DNA of 58,458 nt, from NCBI GenBank assembly GCA_003281715.1, contig QCBE01000008.1, forward strand, positions 1-58,458, read 5' to 3'. The position numbers were made by a program, and so were the translations under genes. The notes beneath the pieces are model-generated. The model searched no databases. It saw only the letters and a program-made list of their open reading frames with translations, and was not told where the DNA came from. Positions 40,125 through 48,593 of this stretch are shown one piece after another. Position 1 is the stretch's first letter. Every line of letters begins with the position of its first letter. Source of the DNA: Prochlorococcus sp. AG-347-B23 (GTDB lineage Bacteria; Cyanobacteriota; Cyanobacteriia; PCC-6307; Cyanobiaceae).

Positions 40125-40715
40125 TTGTTTTATTTATTTAGTATGTTTTTAGCTAACAACACCCTAACAGTGCAATCTGAAAGTCGAGAAACAATTTTCA
40201 AGACAAATTTAAAAACAATACTCGTTTTGTTTGTTGTTGTAGTTATTTTTTCTTTGATTTTGTTTAGAAATCTCTTTTTTCAATCAACTTTCCTTCTTAA
40301 GAGTTTTGGAGAATTATCTGTTGACCCTGTAATAGCTTTTACAAATAATAAGCCTACCTTTCTGGAGTTTTATGCTGAGTGGTGTGAAGTTTGTAAAGAG
40401 ATGGCTCCAAAAGTATCTGCTTTAAAAGATGAATATGAAAAAGATATAAATTTTGTTTTTTTAAATGTTGATAATCAAAAATGGGATATTTACATACAAA
40501 AATTTGATGTTAATGGTATTCCTCAAGTTAATCTTTTTGATGAGAAAGGTAATTTAATTTCTACCTTTATTGGTAAACAAGAAGAAACAACAATAAGAAA
40601 ATCTTTAGCTAATTTGGAGGGAAAGGCAAAATCCAATGAAAAATTTATTAATGATGAATTTTCAGTAGTAAAAGAAAATAATAATGGTCAGGTTAATCCT
40701 CGTAGTCATGGTTGA
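40125..40715 (+). CDS. Membrane-anchored thioredoxin-like protein (TxlA/HCF164 type)
   Basis: The 196-residue protein has one N-terminal membrane helix (TILVLFVVVVIFSLILF) and a thioredoxin domain with FYAEWCEVCKEMAPK and a cis-proline in FDVNGIPQVNLFD. The CEVC active site and anchor match cyanobacterial TxlA and plastid HCF164, which deliver reductant in or across the thylakoid membrane, for example for cytochrome b6f assembly. The true start may be the internal ATG six codons in (MFLANNTL). It is convergent with thyX, with 3 bases between. Confidence 0.85.
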   Translation: MFYLFSMFLANNTLTVQSESRETIFKTNLKTILVLFVVVVIFSLILFRNLFFQSTFLLKSFGELSVDPVIAFTNNKPTFLEFYAEWCEVCKEMAPKVSALKDEYEKDINFVFLNVDNQKWDIYIQKFDVNGIPQVNLFDEKGNLISTFIGKQEETTIRKSLANLEGKAKSNEKFINDEFSVVKENNNGQVNPRSHG

Positions 40716-40718
40716 TTT

Positions 40719-41351
40719 TTACCAATCTAGAGACTTTGATACGATAGGAAAACTTTTTTTGAAAATAGATTTGCAATTTTGGGCAATAGACTTATGTTCT
40801 TCTTGAGTACCATGAGCTGATCTTAAATTGATGTAATGTATCCATGATCTGCATGATCCAGTCATATAGATTCTTGTTGGAGTTGCTAATGGTAAAACAA
40901 ATCTCGCGCATTCTTTAGCTATTCCCTCAGAGAGTAAATCTTCATATAATTCTGATGCGGCTTTAAAATGTGAAGCAATTTTTGTATGGAATCTTTTTTT
41001 TAACTCATCAGGGAGGTCAGGAATAGAATTTTGCCTATTTTTAAAATCTTGTCTTCTCAACTCTGGCAAAGGAATATTACCCAATTGAGAACTATCTGCA
41101 TATCGTTGTGAAAATTCCTGAAAAGTAAATGACCTATGTCTTAATATTTGAGCTGCTATTCCTCTGTTGGTTTCTATTTGTAAGGTCATAAATGACTGTT
41201 CAAATACACTCCAATGTTCATTTTTAATACAATAACTCAATAATTTTGAATAATCTTCATTTTTCTGATTTTTTGGATTACTAACTCTCGCAATGTAGGC
41301 CATTGTTTTTTCAGCCTCAGGAGTTAGGGAAATTAGTTCAACTTTATTCAT
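40719..41351 (-). CDS. thyX: Flavin-dependent thymidylate synthase
   Basis: The 210-residue protein carries the ThyX motif RHRSFTFQEFSQRY at residues 71-84 and a conserved R-rich C-terminal half (SWIHYINLRSAHGTQEEHK). ThyX methylates dUMP with methylenetetrahydrofolate, FAD and NADPH, and substitutes for ThyA. It is directly downstream of dcd (1-base gap), which provides dUTP and hence dUMP, so the pair forms a thymidylate pathway operon. Confidence 0.97.
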   Translation of the reverse strand: MNKVELISLTPEAEKTMAYIARVSNPKNQKNEDYSKLLSYCIKNEHWSVFEQSFMTLQIETNRGIAAQILRHRSFTFQEFSQRYADSSQLGNIPLPELRRQDFKNRQNSIPDLPDELKKRFHTKIASHFKAASELYEDLLSEGIAKECARFVLPLATPTRIYMTGSCRSWIHYINLRSAHGTQEEHKSIAQNCKSIFKKSFPIVSKSLDW

Positions 41352-41352
41352 T

Positions 41353-41946
41353 TTAGATCTTTGCTAGGGTTACCTTCTCAGGTTGATTTTGATATTTACC
41401 TCTTCGATCTTCATATGTTGTAGAGCAAGGATCACCTTCAAAAAAGAGTAGTTGACAGATCCCTTCATTCGCATAAATTCTACAATCTGCACCTGAGCTA
41501 TTACTAAACTCTAAAGTTAAATGGCCTTCCCAACCTGCTTCTGCAGGTGTCGTATTAACTATAATTCCTAGTCGCGCATAAGTACTTTTGCCGATACATA
41601 TTACAGTTATATTCTCTGGTACCTTCATTTTCTCTAAAGCCACCCCTAAACCATATGAGTGAGCAGGAAGAATAAAAAAATCACCATCTTCATCATGGTG
41701 AAGTACAGTTTTTTCTAAATTATCAGGATTAAACTTTTTGGGATTCATCACAGTTCCAGGCACGTGTCTAAAAATCAGGAATTCTTTTGATGAAAGTCTT
41801 AAATCATAGCCATAAGATGAACATCCGTAACTCAAAACTGGACTTTTTTGATTATCAGGATCAAGATGCCGTATTAAATTTGACTGGAAGGGGTTTATCA
41901 TTCCTTCAGACGCTTTTTGATTTATCCAGAGGTCATTTTTAAGCAT
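41353..41946 (-). CDS. dcd: dCTP deaminase
   Basis: The 197-residue trimeric dUTPase-fold protein has SYGCSSYGYDLRLS near the N-terminus, GKSTYARLGIIVNTTPAEAGWEGHLTLE-type core (catalytic glutamate in PAEAGWEG) and a C-terminal YEDRRGKYQNQ. It deaminates dCTP to dUTP. It lies between the CobO-like gene (4-base gap) and thyX, indicating a three-gene operon. Confidence 0.96.
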   Translation of the reverse strand: MLKNDLWINQKASEGMINPFQSNLIRHLDPDNQKSPVLSYGCSSYGYDLRLSSKEFLIFRHVPGTVMNPKKFNPDNLEKTVLHHDEDGDFFILPAHSYGLGVALEKMKVPENITVICIGKSTYARLGIIVNTTPAEAGWEGHLTLEFSNSSGADCRIYANEGICQLLFFEGDPCSTTYEDRRGKYQNQPEKVTLAKI

Positions 41947-41950
41947 TGTT

Positions 41951-42532
41951 TTATGAACGAAGTTCGGTAATTTGGTTGGCCATTAATAATAAATCTTTAG
42001 GAATATCTGTACCAGTAAGGATTACATCTCCAGATATAAATCGGTTTTCAAGTGTTGAAATCAAATCATCCTTCTCTATAATTTTCTTCTCAATAGCAAG
42101 AAATATTTCGTCAAGTATGATTTGATCATTTTCACCAGAGAGTAATGCTTTTTTGCAAAAATCCCATAATTTATAAGTTGATTCATTAATAGATTTTTTT
42201 AAATCTTTATTGTTTTCAATTTCTTCAGAATGATATTGATCAAAAGAATTGGATGATCTTACCCAAGTTAAATTTCCACATAGCTTTACTGGATTAGAAA
42301 TACCTTGTTTAACTCCTCCTTTCATGAATTGCACCAAAAGAACTTTTCTACCAAGAGCAGCATTTCTTAGCGAGTCTCTTATGATAGAAGAATAACTACC
42401 TCTGTATGAAGATTGATAAATTTGTATTTGCCCATTATGGTTAAATCTTTTTGAATTTAATTTGTTAACAGAACTGATTTTTACTACATTTGGATTATTT
42501 TTTGAATAACTCTTAGATGAACTGAGTACCAT
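41951..42532 (-). CDS. CobO/BtuR-family P-loop-like protein with a degenerate Walker A
   Basis: The 193-residue protein aligns by eye with corrinoid adenosyltransferase CobO/BtuR: GQIQIYQ strand, ALGRKVLLVQFMKGG, the IILDEIFLAI strand and VILTGTDIPKDLLLMANQITEL at the end. The Walker A that normally reads like GxGKGKTT is replaced by QSSYRGSYSS (residues 40-49), with no lysine or paired glycines. ATP-dependent adenosylation of cobalamin therefore looks doubtful. The N-terminal 30 residues are polar and unrelated. It heads the operon with dcd and thyX and is divergent from ntcA. The function is unknown. Confidence 0.72.
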   Translation of the reverse strand: MVLSSSKSYSKNNPNVVKISSVNKLNSKRFNHNGQIQIYQSSYRGSYSSIIRDSLRNAALGRKVLLVQFMKGGVKQGISNPVKLCGNLTWVRSSNSFDQYHSEEIENNKDLKKSINESTYKLWDFCKKALLSGENDQIILDEIFLAIEKKIIEKDDLISTLENRFISGDVILTGTDIPKDLLLMANQITELRS

Positions 42533-42576
42533 TATTTTAGATTTCTTTTTCTATATACAGTATAATTTGAATTTAT

Positions 42577-42596
42577 TTACACTGCATATAGTGTAA
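42577..42596. repeat. Operator-like dyad between the CobO-like gene and ntcA
   Basis: TTACACT (42577-42583) and AGTGTAA (42590-42596) are exact reverse complements around a 6-base centre GCATAT. A second small palindrome, TATAC-A-GTATA, lies about 20 bases to the left (42554-42564). Both are 20-60 bases upstream of the CobO-like start at 42532. They do not match the NtcA consensus. Confidence 0.55.
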
Positions 42597-42673
42597 TTTT
42601 ACTTAAAAAAAAGTTTAAAAAGTGAAAACTGCCCTAAATAATTTCACAGAAAAACAAATAAGAATCGAAAATT

Positions 42674-42715
42674 GTTACTGTTGATACAAGATATTTTAAA
42701 GTGTCTTCTTAAATT
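42674..42715 (+). promoter_or_regulatory. Near-consensus NtcA box and -10 element upstream of ntcA
   Basis: GTT-N8-TAC at 42674-42687 differs by one base from the NtcA consensus GTA-N8-TAC. A TAN3T-type -10 (TAAATT at 42710-42715) lies 22 bases downstream, the spacing of NtcA-activated promoters. NtcA autoregulation is well known in cyanobacteria. Confidence 0.5.
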
Positions 42716-42735
42716 TTTGAATAGTAAAAATATTT

Positions 42736-43470
42736 ATGAAACCTTCTTCTCAAGGATTCAGCAGGTTTAGTTCGCAACAATCCGGACAAAGTAAAATCAA
42801 CTCTGTTGGAGAACGTTTTCCCATTAATAGAACTTTAATGGAAGTAATTAAAGGCCTTGAGGGTGCAAGCACAGAAATGGTTGAGAGATCTAAAACAATA
42901 TTTTTCCCGGGAGATCCTGCTGAGAGGGTTTATTTGATAAGAAGAGGAGCAGTAAGGTTGTCAAGAGTTTATGAGTCAGGAGAAGAGATAACTGTTGCCC
43001 TTTTAAGAGAGAATAGTCTATTTGGTGTTTTATCTCTTCTTACAGGCCATAGATCTGATCGTTTCTATCATGCTATAGCATTTACAAGAGTGGAAATCAT
43101 AACAGCACCTGCGAATTCTGTTTTAAGAGCGATAGAGGAAGATGCATCAGTAGGACTATTATTATTGCAGGGTCTTTCAAGCAGGATCCTACAAACAGAA
43201 ACTATGATAGAAACTCTTACACATAGAGATATGTCTTCTCGTTTAGTAAGTTTTTTAATGGTACTTTGCAGAGACTTTGGAGTCGCAGGTGAAAAAGGTA
43301 TTACTATAGATTTGAGGCTCTCGCATCAAGCTATTGCTGAAGCTATTGGTTCAACAAGAGTAACGATTACAAGACTACTGGGAGATCTAAAAGATTCTGG
43401 ACTCCTCACTATTGAAAGAAAAAAGATCACAGTATTTGATCCAATAGCTCTTGCAAAAAGATTTAATTGA
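42736..43470 (+). CDS. ntcA: Global nitrogen regulator NtcA (CRP family)
   Basis: The 244-residue protein has a cyclic-nucleotide-binding-like effector domain ([22 protein letters not shown], about 57-77), a long dimerisation helix, and a C-terminal winged helix (about 195-224, [21 protein letters not shown]). NtcA binds 2-oxoglutarate and GTA-N8-TAC sites to activate nitrogen-assimilation genes. The length is slightly longer than freshwater NtcA because of a serine/glutamine-rich N-terminus. The gene is followed closely by the DUF3084 gene. Confidence 0.97.
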   Translation: MKPSSQGFSRFSSQQSGQSKINSVGERFPINRTLMEVIKGLEGASTEMVERSKTIFFPGDPAERVYLIRRGAVRLSRVYESGEEITVALLRENSLFGVLSLLTGHRSDRFYHAIAFTRVEIITAPANSVLRAIEEDASVGLLLLQGLSSRILQTETMIETLTHRDMSSRLVSFLMVLCRDFGVAGEKGITIDLRLSHQAIAEAIGSTRVTITRLLGDLKDSGLLTIERKKITVFDPIALAKRFN

Positions 43471-43509
43471 TTCATCATTAATTATGATGTAAGGAGTGCT
43501 TGAAATAGT

Positions 43510-44475
43510 GTGGCTTGGATTTTAATTGTTTTTTTAATATTACTCGGAGGATTAATTGCACCATTTGGGGATATGCTTGGTACAAAGATTGGTAAAGCTA
43601 GATTTAGTATCTTAAAGTTAAGACCAAAAAAAACAGCAACCATCATAACAGTAATAACTGGAGGCTTTATTAGTTCAATATCTATTGGATTATTGATTTT
43701 GGTGAGTGAAGAATTTAGGCAGAGACTTTTTGTTGATATTCCTTTTTTGCAAAGAACTTTGGATGAGAGTAGAAAGGCCCTTCTTCCTTTGCAGGAGGAA
43801 AGGAAGAAGCTTGAAAATACGATTAACAAAAAAGAAAAGGAGTTAAATAAACTTAAAAGTGATGTTAAAGAATTTAGAAGGGGAAATGTAGTCATTAAAA
43901 GGGGGCAAACTTTATTTATTGCAGAAGTTTCTTCTAATCCAAATATAAAATTAGATCTTGCAAAGATTTATAATAGTGCAGATAGATATGTTCAGAAACT
44001 TGTAATCCCCAGTAAAAAAGGTATAAAAAATATTCTTTTGTGGAGATCTAGTGATATTTCTGAAATTGAAGAAGTTTCGGCAAAAGGGGGCAATTGGATC
44101 ATTTTGATTAAATCAGCAACAAATGTTTTGAAAGGAGATAATTTTGTTTTTGTATATCCAGAATTGTTGAAAAATAAAATCATTGTAAGAAATGGGGAAG
44201 TTATTACAAGCGAAATTCTTGAAAAAAAAGACCTAGATTATAAAAATATAAATTCAAAAATTAAAACTTTGCTAGGGAAAACAAGAGATGAAATTAAGTT
44301 AAGAGGATCTATTGTTAACGAAATTACGACAAGAGGGGACTTTATAAAAAAAATTAGAGACACATTGAGAATAAATCAAAAAAATAAATATCGATTAGAG
44401 GTTATATCTTTAAAAGATAGTAAAATTGCAGACCCAATAATAGTTGAGTTGGAAATTACTAAATTAAAATCTTGA
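43510..44475 (+). CDS. DUF3084 membrane protein
   Basis: The 321-residue protein starts at GTG 43510 (MAWILIVFLILLGGLIAPFGDMLGTKIGKARFS) with an AAGGAG site at 43491-43496. Two membrane helices (about 2-20 and 48-65) precede a coiled coil (about 80-125) and a soluble C-terminal domain with VVIKRGQTLFIAEV. This matches the cyanobacterial DUF3084 family, of unknown function. It runs directly into the next gene without spacing. Confidence 0.85.
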   Translation: MAWILIVFLILLGGLIAPFGDMLGTKIGKARFSILKLRPKKTATIITVITGGFISSISIGLLILVSEEFRQRLFVDIPFLQRTLDESRKALLPLQEERKKLENTINKKEKELNKLKSDVKEFRRGNVVIKRGQTLFIAEVSSNPNIKLDLAKIYNSADRYVQKLVIPSKKGIKNILLWRSSDISEIEEVSAKGGNWIILIKSATNVLKGDNFVFVYPELLKNKIIVRNGEVITSEILEKKDLDYKNINSKIKTLLGKTRDEIKLRGSIVNEITTRGDFIKKIRDTLRINQKNKYRLEVISLKDSKIADPIIVELEITKLKS

Positions 44476-44913
44476 ATGCTTAAAATAATCTCTATAGATC
44501 CTGGTAAATTTAAATGTGGACTTATTTTAGCTGAAATAAGTGAAAAAAAAATTTATGAAGCAATCATTCTTAAAAGTGAATTGCTTGAAGATTATGTCAG
44601 AAATTTGAATACCGTTGAAGATATATCAAAAATTATTATTGGTAACGGCACCACTAGTAGAGCGATTAGAGAAAAATTGGTTTTTTGTAACAAAGAAATA
44701 ATAACTTTTGAAGAAAAAAATACTACTTATAGAGCTAAAGAAAGATATTTTGAACTTTTCCCAATTAAAGGTTTGAAGTTTTTAATTCCTAAAGAGGTCT
44801 TTATTCTTAATAAAAATCTTGATGCTGTATCAGCCTTGATTATTTTAGAGGATTATTGCAAAATGAAGTTTACTTTGAATCAAAATATAGATTTTAAAAC
44901 TTGGCTGAAATAG
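44476..44913 (+). CDS. RNase-H-fold (YqgF/RuvC-like) protein
   Basis: This 145-residue protein starts MLKIISIDPGKFKCGLILAE, with the first acidic residue of an RNase-H-like active site in IDPG, a glycine-rich IIIGNGTTS strand and a final DAVSAL helix that supplies a late aspartate. The order suggests a resolvase or pre-16S rRNA nuclease-like fold, but the canonical YqgF motifs are weak and no specific function can be given. It starts directly after DUF3084 with no gap, indicating translational coupling. Confidence 0.7.
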   Translation: MLKIISIDPGKFKCGLILAEISEKKIYEAIILKSELLEDYVRNLNTVEDISKIIIGNGTTSRAIREKLVFCNKEIITFEEKNTTYRAKERYFELFPIKGLKFLIPKEVFILNKNLDAVSALIILEDYCKMKFTLNQNIDFKTWLK

Positions 44914-45151
44914 TGAACTTATATTCATTACCTGCTTCTAGTTCATAATCTTTTTTCAATAGAAATCTTAATAAGGCATTCTCAATCAATGCTCTTCCCA
45001 AAGGAGGATTCACAGATAATATACCGTTGCTAAAAGACCATACAAAAGTCCATTTAAATTGACTTGCTTCTACAACCCCCTTTATATGTTTTTTTGAGAA
45101 GCAATATTCTTTAACACTTACATTTGCTATTGTTTCTGGTTTTGAACGCAT
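44894..45151 (-). CDS. DUF3146 protein
   Basis: The 85-residue protein contains VVEASQFKWTFVWSFSNGILSVNPPLGRALIENALLRFL (only key parts cited: FKWTFVW and PPLGRAL), followed by YELEAGNEYKFTISAKF, which fits DUF3146, a cyanobacterial family of unknown function. It overlaps the convergent RNase-H-fold gene by 20 bases and lies 3 bases after pth on the same strand, so is probably in the pth operon. Confidence 0.82.
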   Translation of the reverse strand: MRSKPETIANVSVKEYCFSKKHIKGVVEASQFKWTFVWSFSNGILSVNPPLGRALIENALLRFLLKKDYELEAGNEYKFTISAKF

Positions 45152-45154
45152 TTA

Positions 45155-45757
45155 TTAAATTTGGTCTTTATCGAAAGAATTTAATTCATCCATTATAAAT
45201 GCTTCTTTTCTAGTATTTAATTCTTCTAGGGATCCTATTACTTTTTTATATACTTTATCCAATATTGATTTTTCTTCTATAGAAATATTGCCTAATACAT
45301 GAGAGATGGTATTAAAATTATTATTTGTGTTGATTGAGGGAGGAGATCCAATACCAATTCTTATTCTATTGAAATTTTGAGTTTTTAATTTTTCGATGAT
45401 GCTTTTGAGCCCATTATGTCCACCTGAACTCCCTTTTTTTCTAAATCTTATTTTTCCAAGAGGAAGATCTTTATCATCCACAATAATAAAAATCTGATCT
45501 AAGTTAATTTTGTACCAATCTACTATTGCTCGAACAGCGTCACCACTATTATTCATAAACGTATTTGGTAAAAATAATCTATAAGTAGAGTCTTTTATTT
45601 TGAATTCAGAGCAGGAACTTTTAAGTTTTTCCTTTAATAAAAAATTTGAATTGTACTTTTCTGAGAGATTTTTAAGTAGTATAAAACCAATATTATGCCT
45701 ATTATTAGAATATTTTTTGCCGGGATTTCCCAGTCCAATTAAATATATTTCATTCAT
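45155..45757 (-). CDS. pth: Peptidyl-tRNA hydrolase
   Basis: The 200-residue protein releases peptides from prematurely dissociated peptidyl-tRNA. It has YLIGLGNPGKKYSNNRHNIGF (catalytic His in RHNIGF), FMNNSGDAV, IIVDDKDLPLGKIRFR with the catalytic aspartate, and GSSGGHNGLKSII. The length is normal. It is followed by the DUF3146 gene. Confidence 0.96.
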   Translation of the reverse strand: MNEIYLIGLGNPGKKYSNNRHNIGFILLKNLSEKYNSNFLLKEKLKSSCSEFKIKDSTYRLFLPNTFMNNSGDAVRAIVDWYKINLDQIFIIVDDKDLPLGKIRFRKKGSSGGHNGLKSIIEKLKTQNFNRIRIGIGSPPSINTNNNFNTISHVLGNISIEEKSILDKVYKKVIGSLEELNTRKEAFIMDELNSFDKDQI

Positions 45758-45889
45758 AATCTATCTCTAAATCTCTTTATTGAGAATTATAAATATATAA
45801 ACAAACTATAACTAGGTAAATTAAAGCGAAAGTTCAATAGAAGTTTATTGAGTAATATTTAAATTAAGTTAATAAACTTTTTTAGAAAT

Positions 45890-46090
45890 TTAGTTTCCGT
45901 TCCAATCTACTGAGAAACCTTGCAATAGTAAAGATTGGTTATAAATTTGTAGAAGAATAACTAAAAAAACTAGAAGTAGTAGACCTATGACTGTCATCAC
46001 AGGGACTGCTCCCCAACCAGGCACAACTTTTCCTTGTCCTGAGTTACCGATTGCTTTTAAAAGACTTCCTAAGGCTGTTTTTTGACCCAT
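45890..46090 (-). CDS. psbH: Photosystem II protein PsbH
   Basis: The 66-residue single-helix protein starts [27 protein letters not shown] and has one membrane helix (about 32-50, [17 protein letters not shown]) and a short lumenal tail, as in cyanobacterial PsbH. It binds at the CP47/D1 periphery and aids QB-side function and assembly. It is divergent from psbN, the arrangement conserved in cyanobacteria and plastids. Confidence 0.97.
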
Positions 46091-46170
46091 GTTGAATTCA
46101 CTAAATCGAATATTATTTCGTTATTGTATAAGAACTTATACATAAATTGTTTACAAACTTATCAAAATTG

Positions 46171-46323
46171 ATGCAAACTTTATCATCTGCTCCAGATCCT
46201 GCAGTTTCCATAGCAGTAACAATTCTGGCAATACTATTAGCTCTAACTGGCTTTGGACTTTGGACTGCATTTGGACCTAAAGCTGCAAAGCTTACTGATC
46301 CTTGGGATGATCATGATGATTAA
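46171..46323 (+). CDS. psbN: PsbN, photosystem II assembly protein
   Basis: A 50-residue frame starts MQTLSSAPDPAVSIAV and has one membrane helix (AVTILAILLALTGFGLW) followed by TAFGPKAAKLTDPWDDH, the expected PsbN C-terminus. PsbN is not a stable photosystem II subunit but is needed for repair and assembly of the reaction centre. It is opposite psbH, 80 bases apart at their starts. Confidence 0.95.
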   Translation: MQTLSSAPDPAVSIAVTILAILLALTGFGLWTAFGPKAAKLTDPWDDHDD

Positions 46324-46430
46324 ATCCCAAAGTATTTCAAAATTTTCCAAAAATACAAAAAGTAAACCTTTTACCATAAATTAAATATATCTTTAATAAG
46401 ATATAAATCTGTCAGTACTCTCATCATTCC

Positions 46431-46559
46431 ATGCTTGCCTTAAAAATTTCTGTTTACACAATCGTTTTTTTCTTCGTTGGAATTTTCCTATTTGGATTCC
46501 TAGCAAGTGATCCAACTAGAACTCCTAACAGAAAAGATTTAGAGAGTCCTCAAGATTAA
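46431..46559 (+). CDS. psbI: Photosystem II protein PsbI
   Basis: A 42-residue frame, [19 protein letters not shown] at the start and [19 protein letters not shown] at the end, contains one membrane helix. These are the hallmark sequences of PsbI, a small subunit contacting D1 and CP43 early in assembly. It follows psbN by 107 bases on the same strand. Confidence 0.96.
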
Positions 46560-46586
46560 AAAAGTCTCTACTTAATTTTCTAAACT

Positions 46587-48590
46587 TTGAATATAAGTAT
46601 TTTTAAAAAATCCATATTTTATTTTTTTCTATTACTTAACTTTGTTCCATCGAGTGAAGCTAGAGATTTTTTAGAATTTCGAGATAAAAAACATATTCCA
46701 AAAATAGACATTGTTTCGTCAAATTTATCAAAACATAACTTAGAAAATTCAATATCGAAAAATCGAAACATCACTAATAAATATAAAAGTGTACCTAATT
46801 TTATAAATGAAATTTCTATTTCACTTTCTGCTAATTTTCCTAAAAATCAAGAAGAATTGGTAATTGAATCTGAAATTCAATCTGAAGAAAATAACATTTT
46901 GTTTGCTGAAGGAAATGTCTTAGCAAAATATAAAGGTAAATTTCTTAAAGCTGATAAATTAATTTACGATAAATCAAAAAAAATTATCAACGCTTCGGGG
47001 AATATAACTTTGGTTTTTGGTGAGCAAATTCTTAAAATGTCAAAACTTGAATATAATTTTAGAGATAAAACAGGGTATTTAATTGACGTAAAAGGTTCTA
47101 TAAATTCTGATCAATTAATTAGTGATATATCAAAAAATTTTTATAGTTCAGATATTAAAAAGTTTGATTATTTATTAAATTTACAAAAAAAGGAAGTACT
47201 TAATACTCCTGACAAGATTAATAATTGGATTTTTTCTACAAAAAAAATAATTATTGATGGAAAAAAATGGAAGAGTAAAAAAGCAATATTTTCTAATGAT
47301 ATACTTCAGTTTAAACAAGTAAAAATAGAGATTAATTCATTAGAAGCTTTCTCCTTGAATGAAGAGTTAAGATTTAGATCTGCTATGAATAATTTAGTTT
47401 TAGATGAAAATGTTTCAATCCCATTTTGGCTTGGTAATAGAGCAATAACTAAATCTGGACAAAACTTTGATTCAAAAAGTAGCTGGACAATTGGTTATGA
47501 TAATTTAGATAAAGATGGTTTAACCATTGGTAGAAAGCTTAACCCCATTAATTTAGATGATAATTTTATTATTGACCTAGAACCACAATTTTTAATTCAA
47601 CGTTCAATTAATGGAAAGACAAAAAGTTTTGTAAAAAAGGGAGGTTTAATAACTGGAGAAAAGGTCAAAAGAGATGCCAGATCTGCTGATTTTTTTGGGT
47701 TTAAGTCACAAATAAAAGGGAAAGTTGGCAACTGGGATTTGGAAATAGAAAATCAAATTAATTCTTTTGATACCAACAAATTTTCAAATGCACTTAGATC
47801 GAAATCTATTTTGAAAAAAGAATTTAATTTCTTAAATGCTAAGTGGGATAAAAGTTTTTATGGAGTTTATAGAGATAGAGTATGGAATGGTTCATTGGGG
47901 GAAGCTGAAATTTATATAGGTTATGGCTCAAAATTAGAAAAAAAACATATTTGGGAAGTAAATGGTGTTACTAATACCGAAGTTTTATCTTTAGGTCTAG
48001 CTCATTTGAAAGGAGAGGCATTTAAAAGTAAAAACTTAGTTGATAGTTTAAAGGGTAATTTGTTTTACTCTTTAGATAAAAATATTCCATTAAGGGTTGA
48101 AAAACCTAAAAATAAAATGATTGATAGTTCTTTTGAGTATATTTATGAGCCAGTTAAAAAAGGACTGAGTCTGAATTCAAGACTGGCAGCATTGTATTCT
48201 CTATATGACAATGGCAAACATCAAGAATATATTGGTCTCGGTTTCGGCCCAGAGTTAGTTATTGGTAATTTTAAAACTAAAACTTTCGACTACACTCGAA
48301 TTAGTATTTTTCCTTTTTACAAATTTAAAAACGGAGATAGTGTATTTAAATTTGATGAAATTTCTGACAAATTTACTTTAGATATTAGTTTTGATCAACA
48401 AATTTTTGGTCCAATCATTCTTAAAAGTAGTGGAACAATTAATTTAGATAATGATTCTAGTGATTATGGAAAATTCATCAATTCAAAAATCTCAATAAAC
48501 TGGAAAAAAAGATCCTACGAGTGTGGTATTTTTTATCAGCCACATAATGAGGCTGGAGGAATTTCGTTTAAGTTATTTGGATTTAAATAA
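46587..48590 (+). CDS. DUF3769 / OstA-like outer-membrane protein (LptD analogue)
   Basis: The 667-residue protein has a signal peptide (IFYFFLLLNFVPSSEA) and an OstA-like LptA-type beta segment at about 100-165 (FAEGNVLAKYKGKFLKADKL, then INASGNITLVFGEQILKMSK). A large beta-rich C-terminal part has the alternating pattern of an outer-membrane barrel. This is the arrangement of cyanobacterial LptD analogues (DUF3769) that insert lipopolysaccharide. The TTG start at 46587 is the only start placing the signal peptide; no ATG is available. It is convergent with leuD. Confidence 0.8.
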   Translation: MNISIFKKSIFYFFLLLNFVPSSEARDFLEFRDKKHIPKIDIVSSNLSKHNLENSISKNRNITNKYKSVPNFINEISISLSANFPKNQEELVIESEIQSEENNILFAEGNVLAKYKGKFLKADKLIYDKSKKIINASGNITLVFGEQILKMSKLEYNFRDKTGYLIDVKGSINSDQLISDISKNFYSSDIKKFDYLLNLQKKEVLNTPDKINNWIFSTKKIIIDGKKWKSKKAIFSNDILQFKQVKIEINSLEAFSLNEELRFRSAMNNLVLDENVSIPFWLGNRAITKSGQNFDSKSSWTIGYDNLDKDGLTIGRKLNPINLDDNFIIDLEPQFLIQRSINGKTKSFVKKGGLITGEKVKRDARSADFFGFKSQIKGKVGNWDLEIENQINSFDTNKFSNALRSKSILKKEFNFLNAKWDKSFYGVYRDRVWNGSLGEAEIYIGYGSKLEKKHIWEVNGVTNTEVLSLGLAHLKGEAFKSKNLVDSLKGNLFYSLDKNIPLRVEKPKNKMIDSSFEYIYEPVKKGLSLNSRLAALYSLYDNGKHQEYIGLGFGPELVIGNFKTKTFDYTRISIFPFYKFKNGDSVFKFDEISDKFTLDISFDQQIFGPIILKSSGTINLDNDSSDYGKFINSKISINWKKRSYECGIFYQPHNEAGGISFKLFGFK

Positions 48591-48593
48591 CTA

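Noticed and set aside
43482-43895. A 137-codon minus-strand frame opposite the DUF3084 gene
   Set aside because: Low-complexity leucine/serine-rich product, fully antisense to a convincing gene with a GTG start and ribosome binding site.
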